NCBI RefSeq assembly: GCF_000337835.1
Contig: NZ_AOLM01000028.1
Span: 124,001 to 188,000, forward strand
Source of the DNA: Haloferax sulfurifontis ATCC BAA-897
GTDB taxonomy: Archaea > Halobacteriota > Halobacteria > Halobacteriales > Haloferacaceae
Direction: 5' to 3'
Length of the DNA: 64,000 bases
The notes under the pieces are model-generated. The model had not been told where the DNA came from and did not search any database. It saw only the letters and a list, made by a program, of their open reading frames with translations. The position numbers were made by a program, and so were the translations under genes. This document shows positions 1-8,122 of the stretch, in pieces. The first letter of the stretch is position 1, and each line of letters starts with the position of its first letter.

Positions 1-153
1 GACGAGCCCGAGGAAGGCCTGTACGTCCAGACCCAGCAGGGCGGCCTCGGCGAAATCGTCCACGCCGACGACGACGTGGTCCGCATCGACTTCAACCACG
101 AACTCGCCGGCGAGACGCTCGTCTTCGACGTCGAAATCCTCGACGCGAACTGA
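1..153 (+). CDS. FKBP/SlyD-type peptidyl-prolyl isomerase, C-terminal fragment
   Basis: This is the last 50 codons of a gene that starts before the window, and it ends at a TGA. The segment FNHELAGETLVFDVEIL matches the conserved D-x-NHPLAG-x-x-L-x-F-x-V end of the FKBP fold found in SlyD-like enzymes, where the insert-in-flap domain precedes it. Such enzymes catalyse cis-trans isomerisation of prolyl bonds and act as cytoplasmic chaperones. The active-site residues lie outside the window, so activity cannot be judged. A hairpin with a T-run follows directly. Confidence 0.8.
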   Translation, partial: DEPEEGLYVQTQQGGLGEIVHADDDVVRIDFNHELAGETLVFDVEILDAN

Positions 154-166
154 GCTGAACTGAACT

Positions 167-200
167 GAGCCGCCGTCTCGCGGCTCGGTGCGTTTTTTCT
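167..200 (+). terminator. Hairpin plus T-run after the FKBP gene
   Basis: A perfect 7-bp stem, GAGCCGC at 167-173 with GCGGCTC at 180-186, has a 6-nt loop and is followed by TTTTTT at 193-198. It lies 14 bases after the stop codon and before the end of a convergent gene. Archaeal termination depends mainly on the T-run, so the stem may not be required. Confidence 0.6.
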
Positions 201-204
201 CCCG

Positions 205-978
205 CTACTCGCGCCACCGCGCGATAGCGTACACCGCTCCTCCGACGAGAAGCAGGACCGCGCCGACGCCCGCGACGCCGAGGCCGACGACGAGCGCGGC
301 CCCGAAGCCGAAGTCGTCGACGTGCGTGTAGGCGGTGATGCTGTAGAGCGTCCCCTCCTTCTCGACGAGCGCCGGGAGGCGGTCCACGAAGGCGTCGTTC
401 ACCCGCGGTCGGTAGCCGAGGTCGTCCGAGGAGTTCCGGAGGATTCTGTCGACTGTCTCTCTCGCTTCCGGCGAGAGGTTCGCGTAGCTGTACGCGCCCC
501 GCTCGACGGTGGTGTTGGCGACGCGCTGGAGCGTGGCGTTTCGCGCGGTGACGACCGAGCCGTTTTCGCGCACGCTGAACCGGTAGTACTGGTCGCGCTC
601 GCCGTAGGCGTCGTGGACGTACGTGTTGTTCCGCGCGATGGCGCGGAGGTCGGCTCTCGCGCCCGCCGCCGTCGTTCGGGCGGTGCCGTTCCGCATCGCC
701 GCCTCCAGCGCCTCGCGGGTTTCGTTCGGCACGCGGTACTCGCCGGCCGAGTACCGCTGGCTCACCTGATGCACCGAAATCGAGACCGACCGGCCGTGAC
801 GGCGCACGATGTGCTCGATGTCCGAGTGGTTCGCGAGCGTGACCGGCTCGGCCCGGTACGACTGCGAGGTTTGCGGCGGCGGCGACGTCGCGTCCGCGAG
901 CGCGGGCAGATACACCGGCGCGGGGAGGCAGACGAGACCGACCACCGCGAGGAGGAGAGCGAGTTTCCGGAGACGCAT
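205..978 (-). CDS. Secreted or membrane-anchored haloarchaeal protein of unknown function
   Basis: A 257-residue protein with an N-terminal signal (residues 1-29, MRLRKLALLLAVVGLVCLP then an Ala-rich cleavage zone), an extracellular domain of about 195 residues, and one C-terminal membrane segment (about 226-252) ending in a short basic tail. This implies a type I topology with the domain outside the cell. No catalytic motif was recognised. The start is the only ATG in front of the signal sequence. It converges with the FKBP gene. Confidence 0.7.
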   Translation of the reverse strand: MRLRKLALLLAVVGLVCLPAPVYLPALADATSPPPQTSQSYRAEPVTLANHSDIEHIVRRHGRSVSISVHQVSQRYSAGEYRVPNETREALEAAMRNGTARTTAAGARADLRAIARNNTYVHDAYGERDQYYRFSVRENGSVVTARNATLQRVANTTVERGAYSYANLSPEARETVDRILRNSSDDLGYRPRVNDAFVDRLPALVEKEGTLYSITAYTHVDDFGFGAALVVGLGVAGVGAVLLLVGGAVYAIARWRE

Positions 979-1039
979 TATCGGGCGTTCCGCCGAGTCG
1001 GGTAAGTGCTTTTTCCCCGGCTCGGGGGTTCGTCGGCCC

Positions 1040-2179
1040 CTACTCGTCCAGCGGCGGGTTCGCGTCGAGGCAGTCTTCGACCCGCTCGCGCTCCTCGCGG
1101 GCCGCGGCCAGCTCGTCTGCGACGACGCCCCGCCGGAGGCGGTCGCGCTGGTCTTCGGTGAGTTCCGCGCGGGCGACCGCGGCGTCGCGGAGGCGGTCGT
1201 AGGACTCCTCGTACGTCAGTTCGTGGACTTCCCGGGCGCGGGCGACCGTCTCGTCGTCGGCGAATCGACTCCCGACGGCGACGAGTTCCTTCGTCCGCCA
1301 GCGGAGTTCCGAGGCGGACGCCGGCGGCCACGACACGGTCAGCGAGTCGGCGTCGAGCGTCTCCAGAAACCGTTTGTTCGTCCCGACGGCCGCGGAGAAC
1401 CGCTTGGGGTCCTCGACGTAGTGGTCGAGCTTCGACCGCGAGTAGCCGGCGTACTCGACGAGCGTCGGAATCGGCTCGTCGCCGATGGCGGCGGTTTCGA
1501 GGTACTCGCGCAGTCGCTCGGGGGGACTGGGCGTCTCGACCAGCGGGTACGACTCGGCGGCCGCCAGCCACGCGAGCACCCCGCGGGCCGACGACTCGGC
1601 GCGGAACCGGTCGAACGCCTCGGTGACGGCGTCGTCGTATCGCTCGATGGGGTCGCGGAGTTCGTCCACCGGCGCGTCGATGTCGGCCTCGCCGAGTTCC
1701 CGCACGCGTTCGAGGCGGTCGACTCGCGCGTCGAGTTCGTCTGCCCGCTCCCGCAGTCGCCGGCGGGCGCTCCGGTAGTCGTCTCTCGCCTCGTCCAGTT
1801 CGCCGAGGAGCGCCGCCTCCTCGCGGGCGGGGGCCAACTCGCGTCTGGCCTGCTCGAAGTCGGACGCCGACAGCGACGAGGTGATGCCGGTCGTGAGCGA
1901 CTCGTTGGCGTCGATGAAGGCGTCGCTGTGGCGCACGTCCGCGGGGACCTCCTCCAACCGGTCCGACAGCGCCTCGCGGAACGCGACGTAGCCTTCGAGG
2001 TCGTCGGTCGCGCGCTCCTCGTATCGGTCGAGAATCCCGGTCACGTCGCGGACGGCGGACGCGAGCGTTCGAAGCTCCTCGCGGCCGATTTCGTCGACCG
2101 CCTCGCGTCGGTCGCGGAGGGTTTCGGCCGCCGTGCGGAGCGCCGCCACGGGGTCGTCGGCGAGCGCGGCGTCAGCCAC
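1040..2179 (-). CDS. Coiled-coil acidic protein of unknown function
   Basis: A 379-residue, highly charged protein with no membrane segment or signal. Residues about 10-230 are mostly long helices with heptad-like spacing, including an Arg/Glu-rich stretch around 135-175, which suggests a coiled coil. Residues about 235-300 (SYPLVETPSP through FLETLDADSLTVSWPP) look like a compact domain. It resembles conserved haloarchaeal proteins of unknown function, but no enzyme motif is visible. The next gene upstream, 2303-2989, is on the same strand 123 bp away, so the two may be co-transcribed. Confidence 0.75.
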   Translation of the reverse strand: MADAALADDPVAALRTAAETLRDRREAVDEIGREELRTLASAVRDVTGILDRYEERATDDLEGYVAFREALSDRLEEVPADVRHSDAFIDANESLTTGITSSLSASDFEQARRELAPAREEAALLGELDEARDDYRSARRRLRERADELDARVDRLERVRELGEADIDAPVDELRDPIERYDDAVTEAFDRFRAESSARGVLAWLAAAESYPLVETPSPPERLREYLETAAIGDEPIPTLVEYAGYSRSKLDHYVEDPKRFSAAVGTNKRFLETLDADSLTVSWPPASASELRWRTKELVAVGSRFADDETVARAREVHELTYEESYDRLRDAAVARAELTEDQRDRLRRGVVADELAAAREERERVEDCLDANPPLDE

Positions 2180-2302
2180 GTCGCGGCACCTCGGGCGGGC
2201 GTTCCGTTCGCGGAATCGGTGTCATGCCCGACGAGTCGGTGCGCGAGGGTTGAAAACTTGATGCCCGCGGACGGCGGCGAGACGACCGCGAACGAGAGGC
2301 CG

Positions 2303-2989
2303 TCAGCGACGGTCTCGGCCGGTCACCACGTCGAACGCGCAGGCGGTCGCGACCGCGAGCACGCAGAGCGCGACCGACGGCGCGAGGGAAAACAGGTCGA
2401 CCGCGCCGGGGAACGCGGCCACCACGAGGAGCGAGACGGCGTAGTAGGCACCGGCGGCCGCGGCCGACGCACGGGCCGGCGCGGCCCGCAGTCGTGGGAG
2501 CGCGAGCATCGCACAGAGCGCGACGCCGCCGGCGACGACGACAGAGCCGGCGAGTCCCGCGCCGACGAGGTCGGCCCGCGCGCCGAGGAACGTCCCGAGG
2601 CCGAGCGTCGCGTTCAGGTAGGCCGCCCGTCGGACGAGGGCTCCGTAGCCCGCGTCGGGGCCGAGACCGAGTTCGCTGTCCTCGATGCGGTGCCACGGCG
2701 CGCCGACAGAGACGGCGCCCAACCGGAGCGCGCCGATGGCGAGGCAGGCGACAGACAGCGAGACGACGGCCGCGGTCGTGACCGCAACGGGCGTCGAGAC
2801 GGTCATGAAGGCGACCCAGAGCATCGGAAGCGCGAGGAGCAGGTGCTGTCCGAGCCCGAAGTAGACCGTCGCGTCGAGCCACGCGTCAATGCCACCCTCG
2901 CCGTCGTCGCCGCGCTGTCGGCGTCGGTTCCGGCGGCGGCGTCGCGGCCGCGTTTCGCCGCCGCGGGACGACTCGTTTCTCGGTGCCAT
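2303..2989 (-). CDS. Polytopic membrane protein of unknown function
   Basis: A 228-residue protein. After an Arg-rich cytoplasmic N-terminus (residues 1-30) come about six hydrophobic segments between residues 45 and 220. The N-terminal charge bias predicts an inside N-terminus. There are no transporter signature motifs. The start ATG at 2989 is followed by the basic stretch, and no in-frame upstream alternative looks better. The divergent neighbour at 3114 (universal stress protein) shares the 124-bp intergenic space. Confidence 0.65.
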   Translation of the reverse strand: MAPRNESSRGGETRPRRRRRNRRRQRGDDGEGGIDAWLDATVYFGLGQHLLLALPMLWVAFMTVSTPVAVTTAAVVSLSVACLAIGALRLGAVSVGAPWHRIEDSELGLGPDAGYGALVRRAAYLNATLGLGTFLGARADLVGAGLAGSVVVAGGVALCAMLALPRLRAAPARASAAAAGAYYAVSLLVVAAFPGAVDLFSLAPSVALCVLAVATACAFDVVTGRDRR

Positions 2990-3113
2990 GGTCGTCCCGT
3001 TGTGACTGCTGTCTGATAACTGTGTGGCGCGCCGGGGTCGTGCCGCCGGAGACGGGGGTCCGCGGACGCCGTCCGGCGAAAGGACTTACCGGCGACCGGG
3101 TGTATGACAAGCC

Positions 3114-3986
3114 ATGTACGAGCGCATCCTCCTGCCGGTCGACGAGAGCACGTCGTCGAGCGCGGTCCTCCACCACGCCAGCGAACTCGCCCACTGGGAC
3201 GACGCGGAGATTCGACTGCTCTTCGTCGCCGACACGACCCGCGACAGCGTCACCGTCGTCGACAACGAAGTGGTCGACGCGCTCGAACGCGAGGGCGAGA
3301 GCGTCGTCGAGGAGGCGGCGCAGACGCTCAAGAATCTCGGCGTCGACTACTCGACGGACGTGGTGCAGGGCAACCCCGCGCCGACCATCGTCCAGTACGC
3401 CGAGGAGTACGACTACGACCTCATCGTAATGCCGACCCACGGGCGGGAGGGCATCTCCCGACAGCTTCGCGGGAGCGTCACGGAGAAGGTCGTCCGCCTG
3501 TCTGACCGTCCGGTTCTCACCGCCCGCATGAAGCCCGACGAAGAGCTGACGTTCCCCTACGAGCGCATCCTCATCCCGACCGACGGCAGTCGCTCCGCGA
3601 AGCGGGCGACGAGCCACGGCCTCGAGCTCGCGGCCGAACTCGACGCGACGGTCCACGTGCTGTCGGTCGTCGACGACTCGGCGCTCGGGTTCGACGTGCG
3701 GTCGATGCTCTCCGGCGAGGAGAGCGAGCGCGGGGCGAACGAGGCGATTTCGCAGGTCGTCGAGGAGGCGAACGAACACGGCGTCACGAAGCTCGCCGAG
3801 ACCATCGAACACGGCTCGCCGAGCGAGGCGATTCGGGAGTACGTCGCGGACAACGACATCCACGCCGTCGTCATGGGGACGACCGGGCGGAGCGGCGTCG
3901 ACCGCATCCTCCTCGGGAGCGTCGCCGAGGAGACGGTCCGGAGCGTTCCGGTTCCCGTCATCACGGTGTCGCCGGCGGAGGAGTAA
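3114..3986 (+). CDS. Tandem universal stress protein (two UspA domains)
   Basis: A 290-residue protein made of two UspA domains (residues 1 to about 142 and about 147 to 290), each opening with YERIL followed by P-V/T-D. The second domain has the full ATP-binding signature G-x2-G-x9-G-S (GTTGRSGVDRILLGS). The first has MPTHGREGISRQLRGS, where the leading Gly is replaced by Pro, so only the second site looks canonical for nucleotide binding. These are cytoplasmic stress or energy-sensing proteins whose exact role in haloarchaea is unknown. It is a single-gene unit. Confidence 0.92.
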   Translation: MYERILLPVDESTSSSAVLHHASELAHWDDAEIRLLFVADTTRDSVTVVDNEVVDALEREGESVVEEAAQTLKNLGVDYSTDVVQGNPAPTIVQYAEEYDYDLIVMPTHGREGISRQLRGSVTEKVVRLSDRPVLTARMKPDEELTFPYERILIPTDGSRSAKRATSHGLELAAELDATVHVLSVVDDSALGFDVRSMLSGEESERGANEAISQVVEEANEHGVTKLAETIEHGSPSEAIREYVADNDIHAVVMGTTGRSGVDRILLGSVAEETVRSVPVPVITVSPAEE

Positions 3987-4127
3987 CCCGACCGGGCCGC
4001 TGACGGCGGGTCGTCCGACTCGGGATACAGCTATTACCCGCGGGCGACGTATCGGCGCAGTAGCCGTGGCCGAACCGGACCGTCTCGGACGCCCGTCTAT
4101 CCCCGACAGCCGGAGGTCTCGATAGCG

Positions 4128-4766
4128 ATGCTCCGCGCGACCATCCTCCTCGAACTGAACGAGGACTACGTGCTGTCGCACGTGAGCGACCTCGTCGACG
4201 GCCCGGTCGTCGTGACGAACTGCGAGGTGCTCGGCGAGACGGACATCCGCTTCGTCGTCGACGCCGGCGAGCACCGCGACGAGATGGCCGAGCGGCTCGC
4301 CGCCAGCGAGGTCGTCAGCGACCTCGAACTCGTCGGCGACGACCAACTGCTCATCACGAAGCGGTCGTCCGGCGCGCTCCCGATCATCCGCGAGAACCAC
4401 GGGATGCTCCAGCGGATGAGCCAGTTCTACGGGCGCTCGCGCGTCTTCGACGTGGTCGTGTTCCGGCGGGCCGACCTCAAGGCAATCATCTCGGGACTCC
4501 GGTCGCTCGGGACCGTCGAACTCCGGCGGCTGAAACCCTTCGTCGGCCCCTCCACGCGGCTCTCGAAGCGGCAGGCCGAGGTCGTCGGCTACGCGCTCGA
4601 ACGCGGCTACTACGACTGGCCGCGGGGCGTCACGGTCGAGGAAATCGCGGCGGCGTTCGAGGTGAGCAGGCCGACCGTGTTGGAACACCTCCGCCGGGCC
4701 GAAAAGAAACTCCTCAGCGACGCGCTCGCCGACGCGACGACGCCCGCGAACCCCGACAGCACCTGA
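4128..4766 (+). CDS. Bat-type HTH_10 transcriptional regulator
   Basis: A 212-residue protein with an N-terminal domain of about 150 residues (no PAS or GAF motif recognised) and a C-terminal HTH_10 domain at about 152-205. The C-terminal domain carries LSKRQAEVVGYALERGYYDW and the recognition region EEIAAAFEVSRPTVLEHLRR. HTH_10 proteins of the bacterio-opsin-activator family are abundant haloarchaeal transcription factors. It precedes the ABC-transporter operon on the same strand by about 230 bp, so local control of that operon is possible but only inferred. Confidence 0.88.
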   Translation: MLRATILLELNEDYVLSHVSDLVDGPVVVTNCEVLGETDIRFVVDAGEHRDEMAERLAASEVVSDLELVGDDQLLITKRSSGALPIIRENHGMLQRMSQFYGRSRVFDVVVFRRADLKAIISGLRSLGTVELRRLKPFVGPSTRLSKRQAEVVGYALERGYYDWPRGVTVEEIAAAFEVSRPTVLEHLRRAEKKLLSDALADATTPANPDST

Positions 4767-4770
4767 CCTC

Positions 4771-4850
4771 CGACTCCTCCCGGCTCCTCTCGACTCCTTC
4801 CGGTTCCTCTGGACTCCTCCCGGTTCCTCCCCGACTCCCACCGGTTCGGC
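4771..4850. repeat. 20-bp pyrimidine-rich tandem repeat, about four copies
   Basis: Units begin at 4771, 4791, 4811 and about 4831, with consensus CGACTCCTCCCGGTTCCTCT. The period is exactly 20 bp for the first three units and slips by one base in the fourth. The repeat starts 5 bp after the regulator stop codon and lies well before the next promoter. No reading frame through it looks coding. Confidence 0.8.
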
Positions 4851-4911
4851 CCCCAGCGCGCCGCGAGCCGGCTTTTAAGCGCCTAGTACACCTGAAATAC
4901 GTCACCATACC

Positions 4912-4930
4912 TCCGAAAACCATTATAAAG
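4912..4930 (+). promoter_or_regulatory. Promoter of the ABC-transporter operon
   Basis: The sequence CCGAAAACCATTATAAAG combines an A-rich BRE-like element with the TATA box TTATAAA at about 4923-4929. Transcription would start near 4950-4955, leaving a leader of about 40 nt to the ATG at 4994. No Shine-Dalgarno sequence is visible before that ATG. Confidence 0.6.
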
Positions 4931-4993
4931 AGCCAACAGGGGTAGGCACTACTCCCGTGCCCTCTACCAGTGTACGTATTGTTTGCAATTACC

Positions 4994-6328
4994 ATGATAA
5001 ATGGGAATCACTCACGCGGTGGCGACGGGCGGAAAACGCGCGGGTCGTCGCGCCGGACGTTCCTCGCGGCGGTCGGAAGCGCGGCGGCGGTGACGACGGC
5101 TGGCTGTCTGGGCGGCGGCGGTGGCGGCGGCTCCAACGAGCCGATTCGATACCTCTCGGACCGCGGCGACTCGAAGGACGTGATGGACGAGATTATCGCC
5201 GAGTTCGAAGAAGAGACAGACCACACGGTCGAGATGATTTACACGGCGAAGGGGACCTCCTCGGACGCCGAGATGCAGAAGATGGTCGCCGCGGGCAACC
5301 CGCCGGACCTGCTTTTCGACACCTCGACGGACGCGTATCGGCTCCAGCGAGACGGCGTCCTCGCGCCGGTCACGGGGGCCGTCCAAGATAACGACCTGCC
5401 CGACCCGGTCAACGTCGGCGGCGAGTCGTACTTCGCGGCCGCGATGGTCGAACCGCTCATGGGCTGGTACCGAAACGACGTGTACTCGGAGATGCCCGCG
5501 TCGTGGAGCGAGTGGATCGAGGCCGCCGGCGAGGTGTCGGCAAACGAGTCGATGGAGGGCTACGTCATCCAGTCGGGCCAGACGAACAACGCCGACACCC
5601 AGATGACGCAGTATCTCTGGCAGAACGACGTGGAGATTTACGGCGGCCCCTCCGACGGTATCGAGGTCAGACTCGACGACGGTGACAACCGCCAGGCGGC
5701 CGTCGAGACGTTCGAGTGGGTCCAGTCGATGGCCGAGTACTCGCCGAACGGCTCGGGGTGGGCGTGGGGCGACGCCATCGGCGCGCTCCAACAGGAGAAC
5801 GCCGCGGCCATCGCCAGCGTCGGCGGCCTCCCCATCCTCACGATTCAGGCCAACCGCCCCGACCTCGTCGAGAACCTCAGTCCGATGCCCTTCCCCGTGC
5901 CGAGCGGGGCGGCACAGGACAAGTGGTGGTCGTACATGGAGGGCCACCTCGTCCGCAACGACGGCCAGAACACCGAGGGCGCGCAGGCGTTCGTGGACTT
6001 CTTCACGAGTTCGTCGCGCTTCTTCGACTTCGTGCTCTCCGCGCCGCTGTTCCAGTTCCCGCCGACGCGGGAGCAACTCGACGCCCCCGAGGTGACCGAA
6101 AACGAGGTCATCCAACAGCACCCCGACGTGATGGACCTCGTCCGCGACAACTGGGACGCCTTCACGAGCGTCCTCGCGACGGGCGACGACGGCGCGCCGA
6201 ACATCGTCGCGGCCGACGCCTACAGCGAACAGCTCTTCGGACAGGCGGCTGACCAGCTTCTCGTCGGCGGGCTCACGCCCGACGAGACGGTCGACTGGCT
6301 GGCCGACCAGCTCCGCGGATTGCAATGA
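4994..6328 (+). CDS. ABC transporter substrate-binding lipoprotein, family 1 (carbohydrate type)
   Basis: A 444-residue secreted binding protein of the UgpB/MalE-like family. It has a Tat signal with Arg-Arg at residues 20-21 (SRRTFLAAVGSAAAVTTAGC) and a lipobox Cys at residue 38, followed by a Gly-rich linker, so it is probably a lipid-anchored protein exported folded. The mature part has the family-1 look, with DLLFDTSTDAYRLQRDGVLAPV near the N-terminal lobe. A GTG at 4970 is in frame, but ATG 4994 gives the normal Tat layout and is preferred. It is first in a six-gene operon and overlaps the permease by ATGA. The substrate is unknown; sugars, polyols or glycerol phosphate are typical. Confidence 0.9.
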   Translation: MINGNHSRGGDGRKTRGSSRRTFLAAVGSAAAVTTAGCLGGGGGGGSNEPIRYLSDRGDSKDVMDEIIAEFEEETDHTVEMIYTAKGTSSDAEMQKMVAAGNPPDLLFDTSTDAYRLQRDGVLAPVTGAVQDNDLPDPVNVGGESYFAAAMVEPLMGWYRNDVYSEMPASWSEWIEAAGEVSANESMEGYVIQSGQTNNADTQMTQYLWQNDVEIYGGPSDGIEVRLDDGDNRQAAVETFEWVQSMAEYSPNGSGWAWGDAIGALQQENAAAIASVGGLPILTIQANRPDLVENLSPMPFPVPSGAAQDKWWSYMEGHLVRNDGQNTEGAQAFVDFFTSSSRFFDFVLSAPLFQFPPTREQLDAPEVTENEVIQQHPDVMDLVRDNWDAFTSVLATGDDGAPNIVAADAYSEQLFGQAADQLLVGGLTPDETVDWLADQLRGLQ

Positions 6329-7254
6329 GTACGGCCCTCAAATCGCGGTTGGCGGCCGCCGGGTCGGCCATCCGGGAGCGCGACGTGGACGGCACGACGC
6401 TCCTGTTGGCGGCGTGTTTCGTCCCGATGCTCGCGTTCTTCGTCGTGGTCTGGGTCATCCCCATCGTCTACGCGCTCGGGATGAGCCTGCTCGCGTCGCC
6501 CGTGCGGAACCCCGCGTTCGTCGGCCTCGGCAACTACGCCGAACTGCTGGGCAACGGCGCGTTCTGGGGCTTCCTCTGGAACAGCGTCGTCTACGCGGTG
6601 GCGACGACGGGGCTGAGCCTCGTCATCGGGCTGGGGCTCGCGCTCGTCATCAACCAGCGCATCCGCGGCGGCGACGCCCTGCGGACGCTGATGATTTTCC
6701 CGTACCTCCTGCCGACGCTCGTTGTCATCTTCATGTGGAAGTTCATCCTCGACCCCAACATCGGGATTCTGAACCAGTTCCTCGTCGACGCCGGGCTCAT
6801 CGACAAGCCGATAGCGTTCTTCTCGACGCTGGAGTTCGCCATGCCGGCGGTCGTCGTCACGAGCGTCTGGAAGTTCGCCAGCTTCGCCTTCTTCATCCTG
6901 CTCGCGCGCCTGCAAGCCATCGACCCCGACCTCTACGAGCGGGCGCGGGTCGAGGGCGCGACGACGTGGCAGGCGTTCCGCGACATCACGTTCCCGCACC
7001 TCCGCGGCGCGATTCTCATCATCCTCCTCGTCAGGGGCATCTGGATGTTCAACAAGTTCGACATCATCTACCTCTCGACCCGCGGCGGCCCGCTCCAGCA
7101 GACGACGACGCTCCCGATTCGCGTCTACCAACTCGCGTTCAGCGAGGTGAACTTCGGCATGGCGACGGCGCTTGCCGGCGTCATGTTCTTCCTCCTCGCC
7201 GGCGTCGCGGTGGTCTACTTCCGGGCGTTCGCGCCCGAACAGGAGGTGGCGTGA
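6325..7254 (+). CDS. ABC transporter permease, MalF/UgpA type
   Basis: A 309-residue inner-membrane permease with six predicted membrane segments. The EAA loop is visible as YERARVEGATTWQAFRDITF (about residues 205-224), the contact site for the ATPase. Residues about 1-25 form a charged cytoplasmic N-terminus. It overlaps the binding-protein gene by 4 nt (ATGA) and is followed within 2 nt by the second permease, so translation is likely coupled. Confidence 0.93.
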   Translation: MSTALKSRLAAAGSAIRERDVDGTTLLLAACFVPMLAFFVVVWVIPIVYALGMSLLASPVRNPAFVGLGNYAELLGNGAFWGFLWNSVVYAVATTGLSLVIGLGLALVINQRIRGGDALRTLMIFPYLLPTLVVIFMWKFILDPNIGILNQFLVDAGLIDKPIAFFSTLEFAMPAVVVTSVWKFASFAFFILLARLQAIDPDLYERARVEGATTWQAFRDITFPHLRGAILIILLVRGIWMFNKFDIIYLSTRGGPLQQTTTLPIRVYQLAFSEVNFGMATALAGVMFFLLAGVAVVYFRAFAPEQEVA

Positions 7255-7255
7255 G

Positions 7256-8122
7256 ATGGTGACGTCTTCCGGTCGCGGCCTCGTCTCCCACGACACCCAG
7301 AAGCGCCTCCAGCGGATCGCCGTCTACCTGACGGCGCTTCTCATCTCGGTGTTCACCGTCATCCCGGTGTACGTGATGGTGGTCATCGCCATCCAGTCGC
7401 CGGCGACGACGTTCGCCGGCGGGCGGGTGAACCTGCTTCCCACCGAGCCGTCGCTCCGGAACTTCCTCGTGCTCTTCGGGTCGACCGACACGGTCCGGTA
7501 CTTCGTCAACAGCCTCGTGGTCACCCTCGGTTCGACCGTCCTCTCGACGACCATCGCGGTCGCGGCGGGCTACGGCCTGACGCGCTTCGACTTCACCGGG
7601 AAGTCGCTGGCGGCGCGGGCGGTGCTGTTCTCGTACATGTTCAGCCCCATCGTCCTCGCCATCCCGCTGTACGTCGTCTTCTCGACGCTCGGCCTGCTCA
7701 ACAGCCACTTCGCGCTCACCCTCGCGCTGACGGCCATCTCCGCGCCGTTCTGCATCTGGCTGATGTGGCAGTACTTCCAGACCGTTCCCATCGCGCTCGA
7801 AGAGTCCGCGTGGGTCCGCGGCGCGAGTCGCTGGCGCACCGTCAGAGACGTTGTCCTGCCGGTCGCCCGGCCCGGCTACATCTCTGCGGCCATCTTCGCG
7901 TTCGCCGTCGCGTGGAACGACTTCACCATGGCGCGCGTCGTGATGAGCCGCGACGAGATGTACACCATCACCGTCGGCGCGTCGCTGTTCTTGGACCGCG
8001 TCAGCATCGGCTGGGGCGAGACGATGGCCGTCTCGCTTCTCATCTCGATTCCGCCGTTCCTCATCGCACTGTTCCTGCAACGATACCTCCTCCAGGGCTT
8101 CAGCGTTGGAGGCCTCGAATAA
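7256..8122 (+). CDS. ABC transporter permease, MalG/UgpE type
   Basis: A 288-residue partner permease. The EAA loop reads LEESAWVRGASRWRTVRDVV and the C-terminus RYLLQGFSVGGLE matches the family ending RYFVRGLTAGAVKG. ATG 7256 follows the stop of the first permease by 1 nt and yields the usual short cytoplasmic N-terminus. An open frame extends upstream but overlaps the first permease and is not family-like. Its stop overlaps the ATPase start (TAATG). Confidence 0.93.
   Translation: MVTSSGRGLVSHDTQKRLQRIAVYLTALLISVFTVIPVYVMVVIAIQSPATTFAGGRVNLLPTEPSLRNFLVLFGSTDTVRYFVNSLVVTLGSTVLSTTIAVAAGYGLTRFDFTGKSLAARAVLFSYMFSPIVLAIPLYVVFSTLGLLNSHFALTLALTAISAPFCIWLMWQYFQTVPIALEESAWVRGASRWRTVRDVVLPVARPGYISAAIFAFAVAWNDFTMARVVMSRDEMYTITVGASLFLDRVSIGWGETMAVSLLISIPPFLIALFLQRYLLQGFSVGGLE

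Noticed and set aside
809-3016. Plus-strand open frame of 735 codons across three minus-strand genes
   Set aside because: It is Arg- and Pro-rich with no motifs, typical of antisense frames in GC-rich haloarchaeal DNA, and the minus-strand frames have signal, coiled-coil and membrane features.
4970-4993. GTG start for the family-1 binding protein
   Set aside because: It would add eight residues (VYVLFAIT) before a normal Tat signal. ATG 4994 gives the standard layout.
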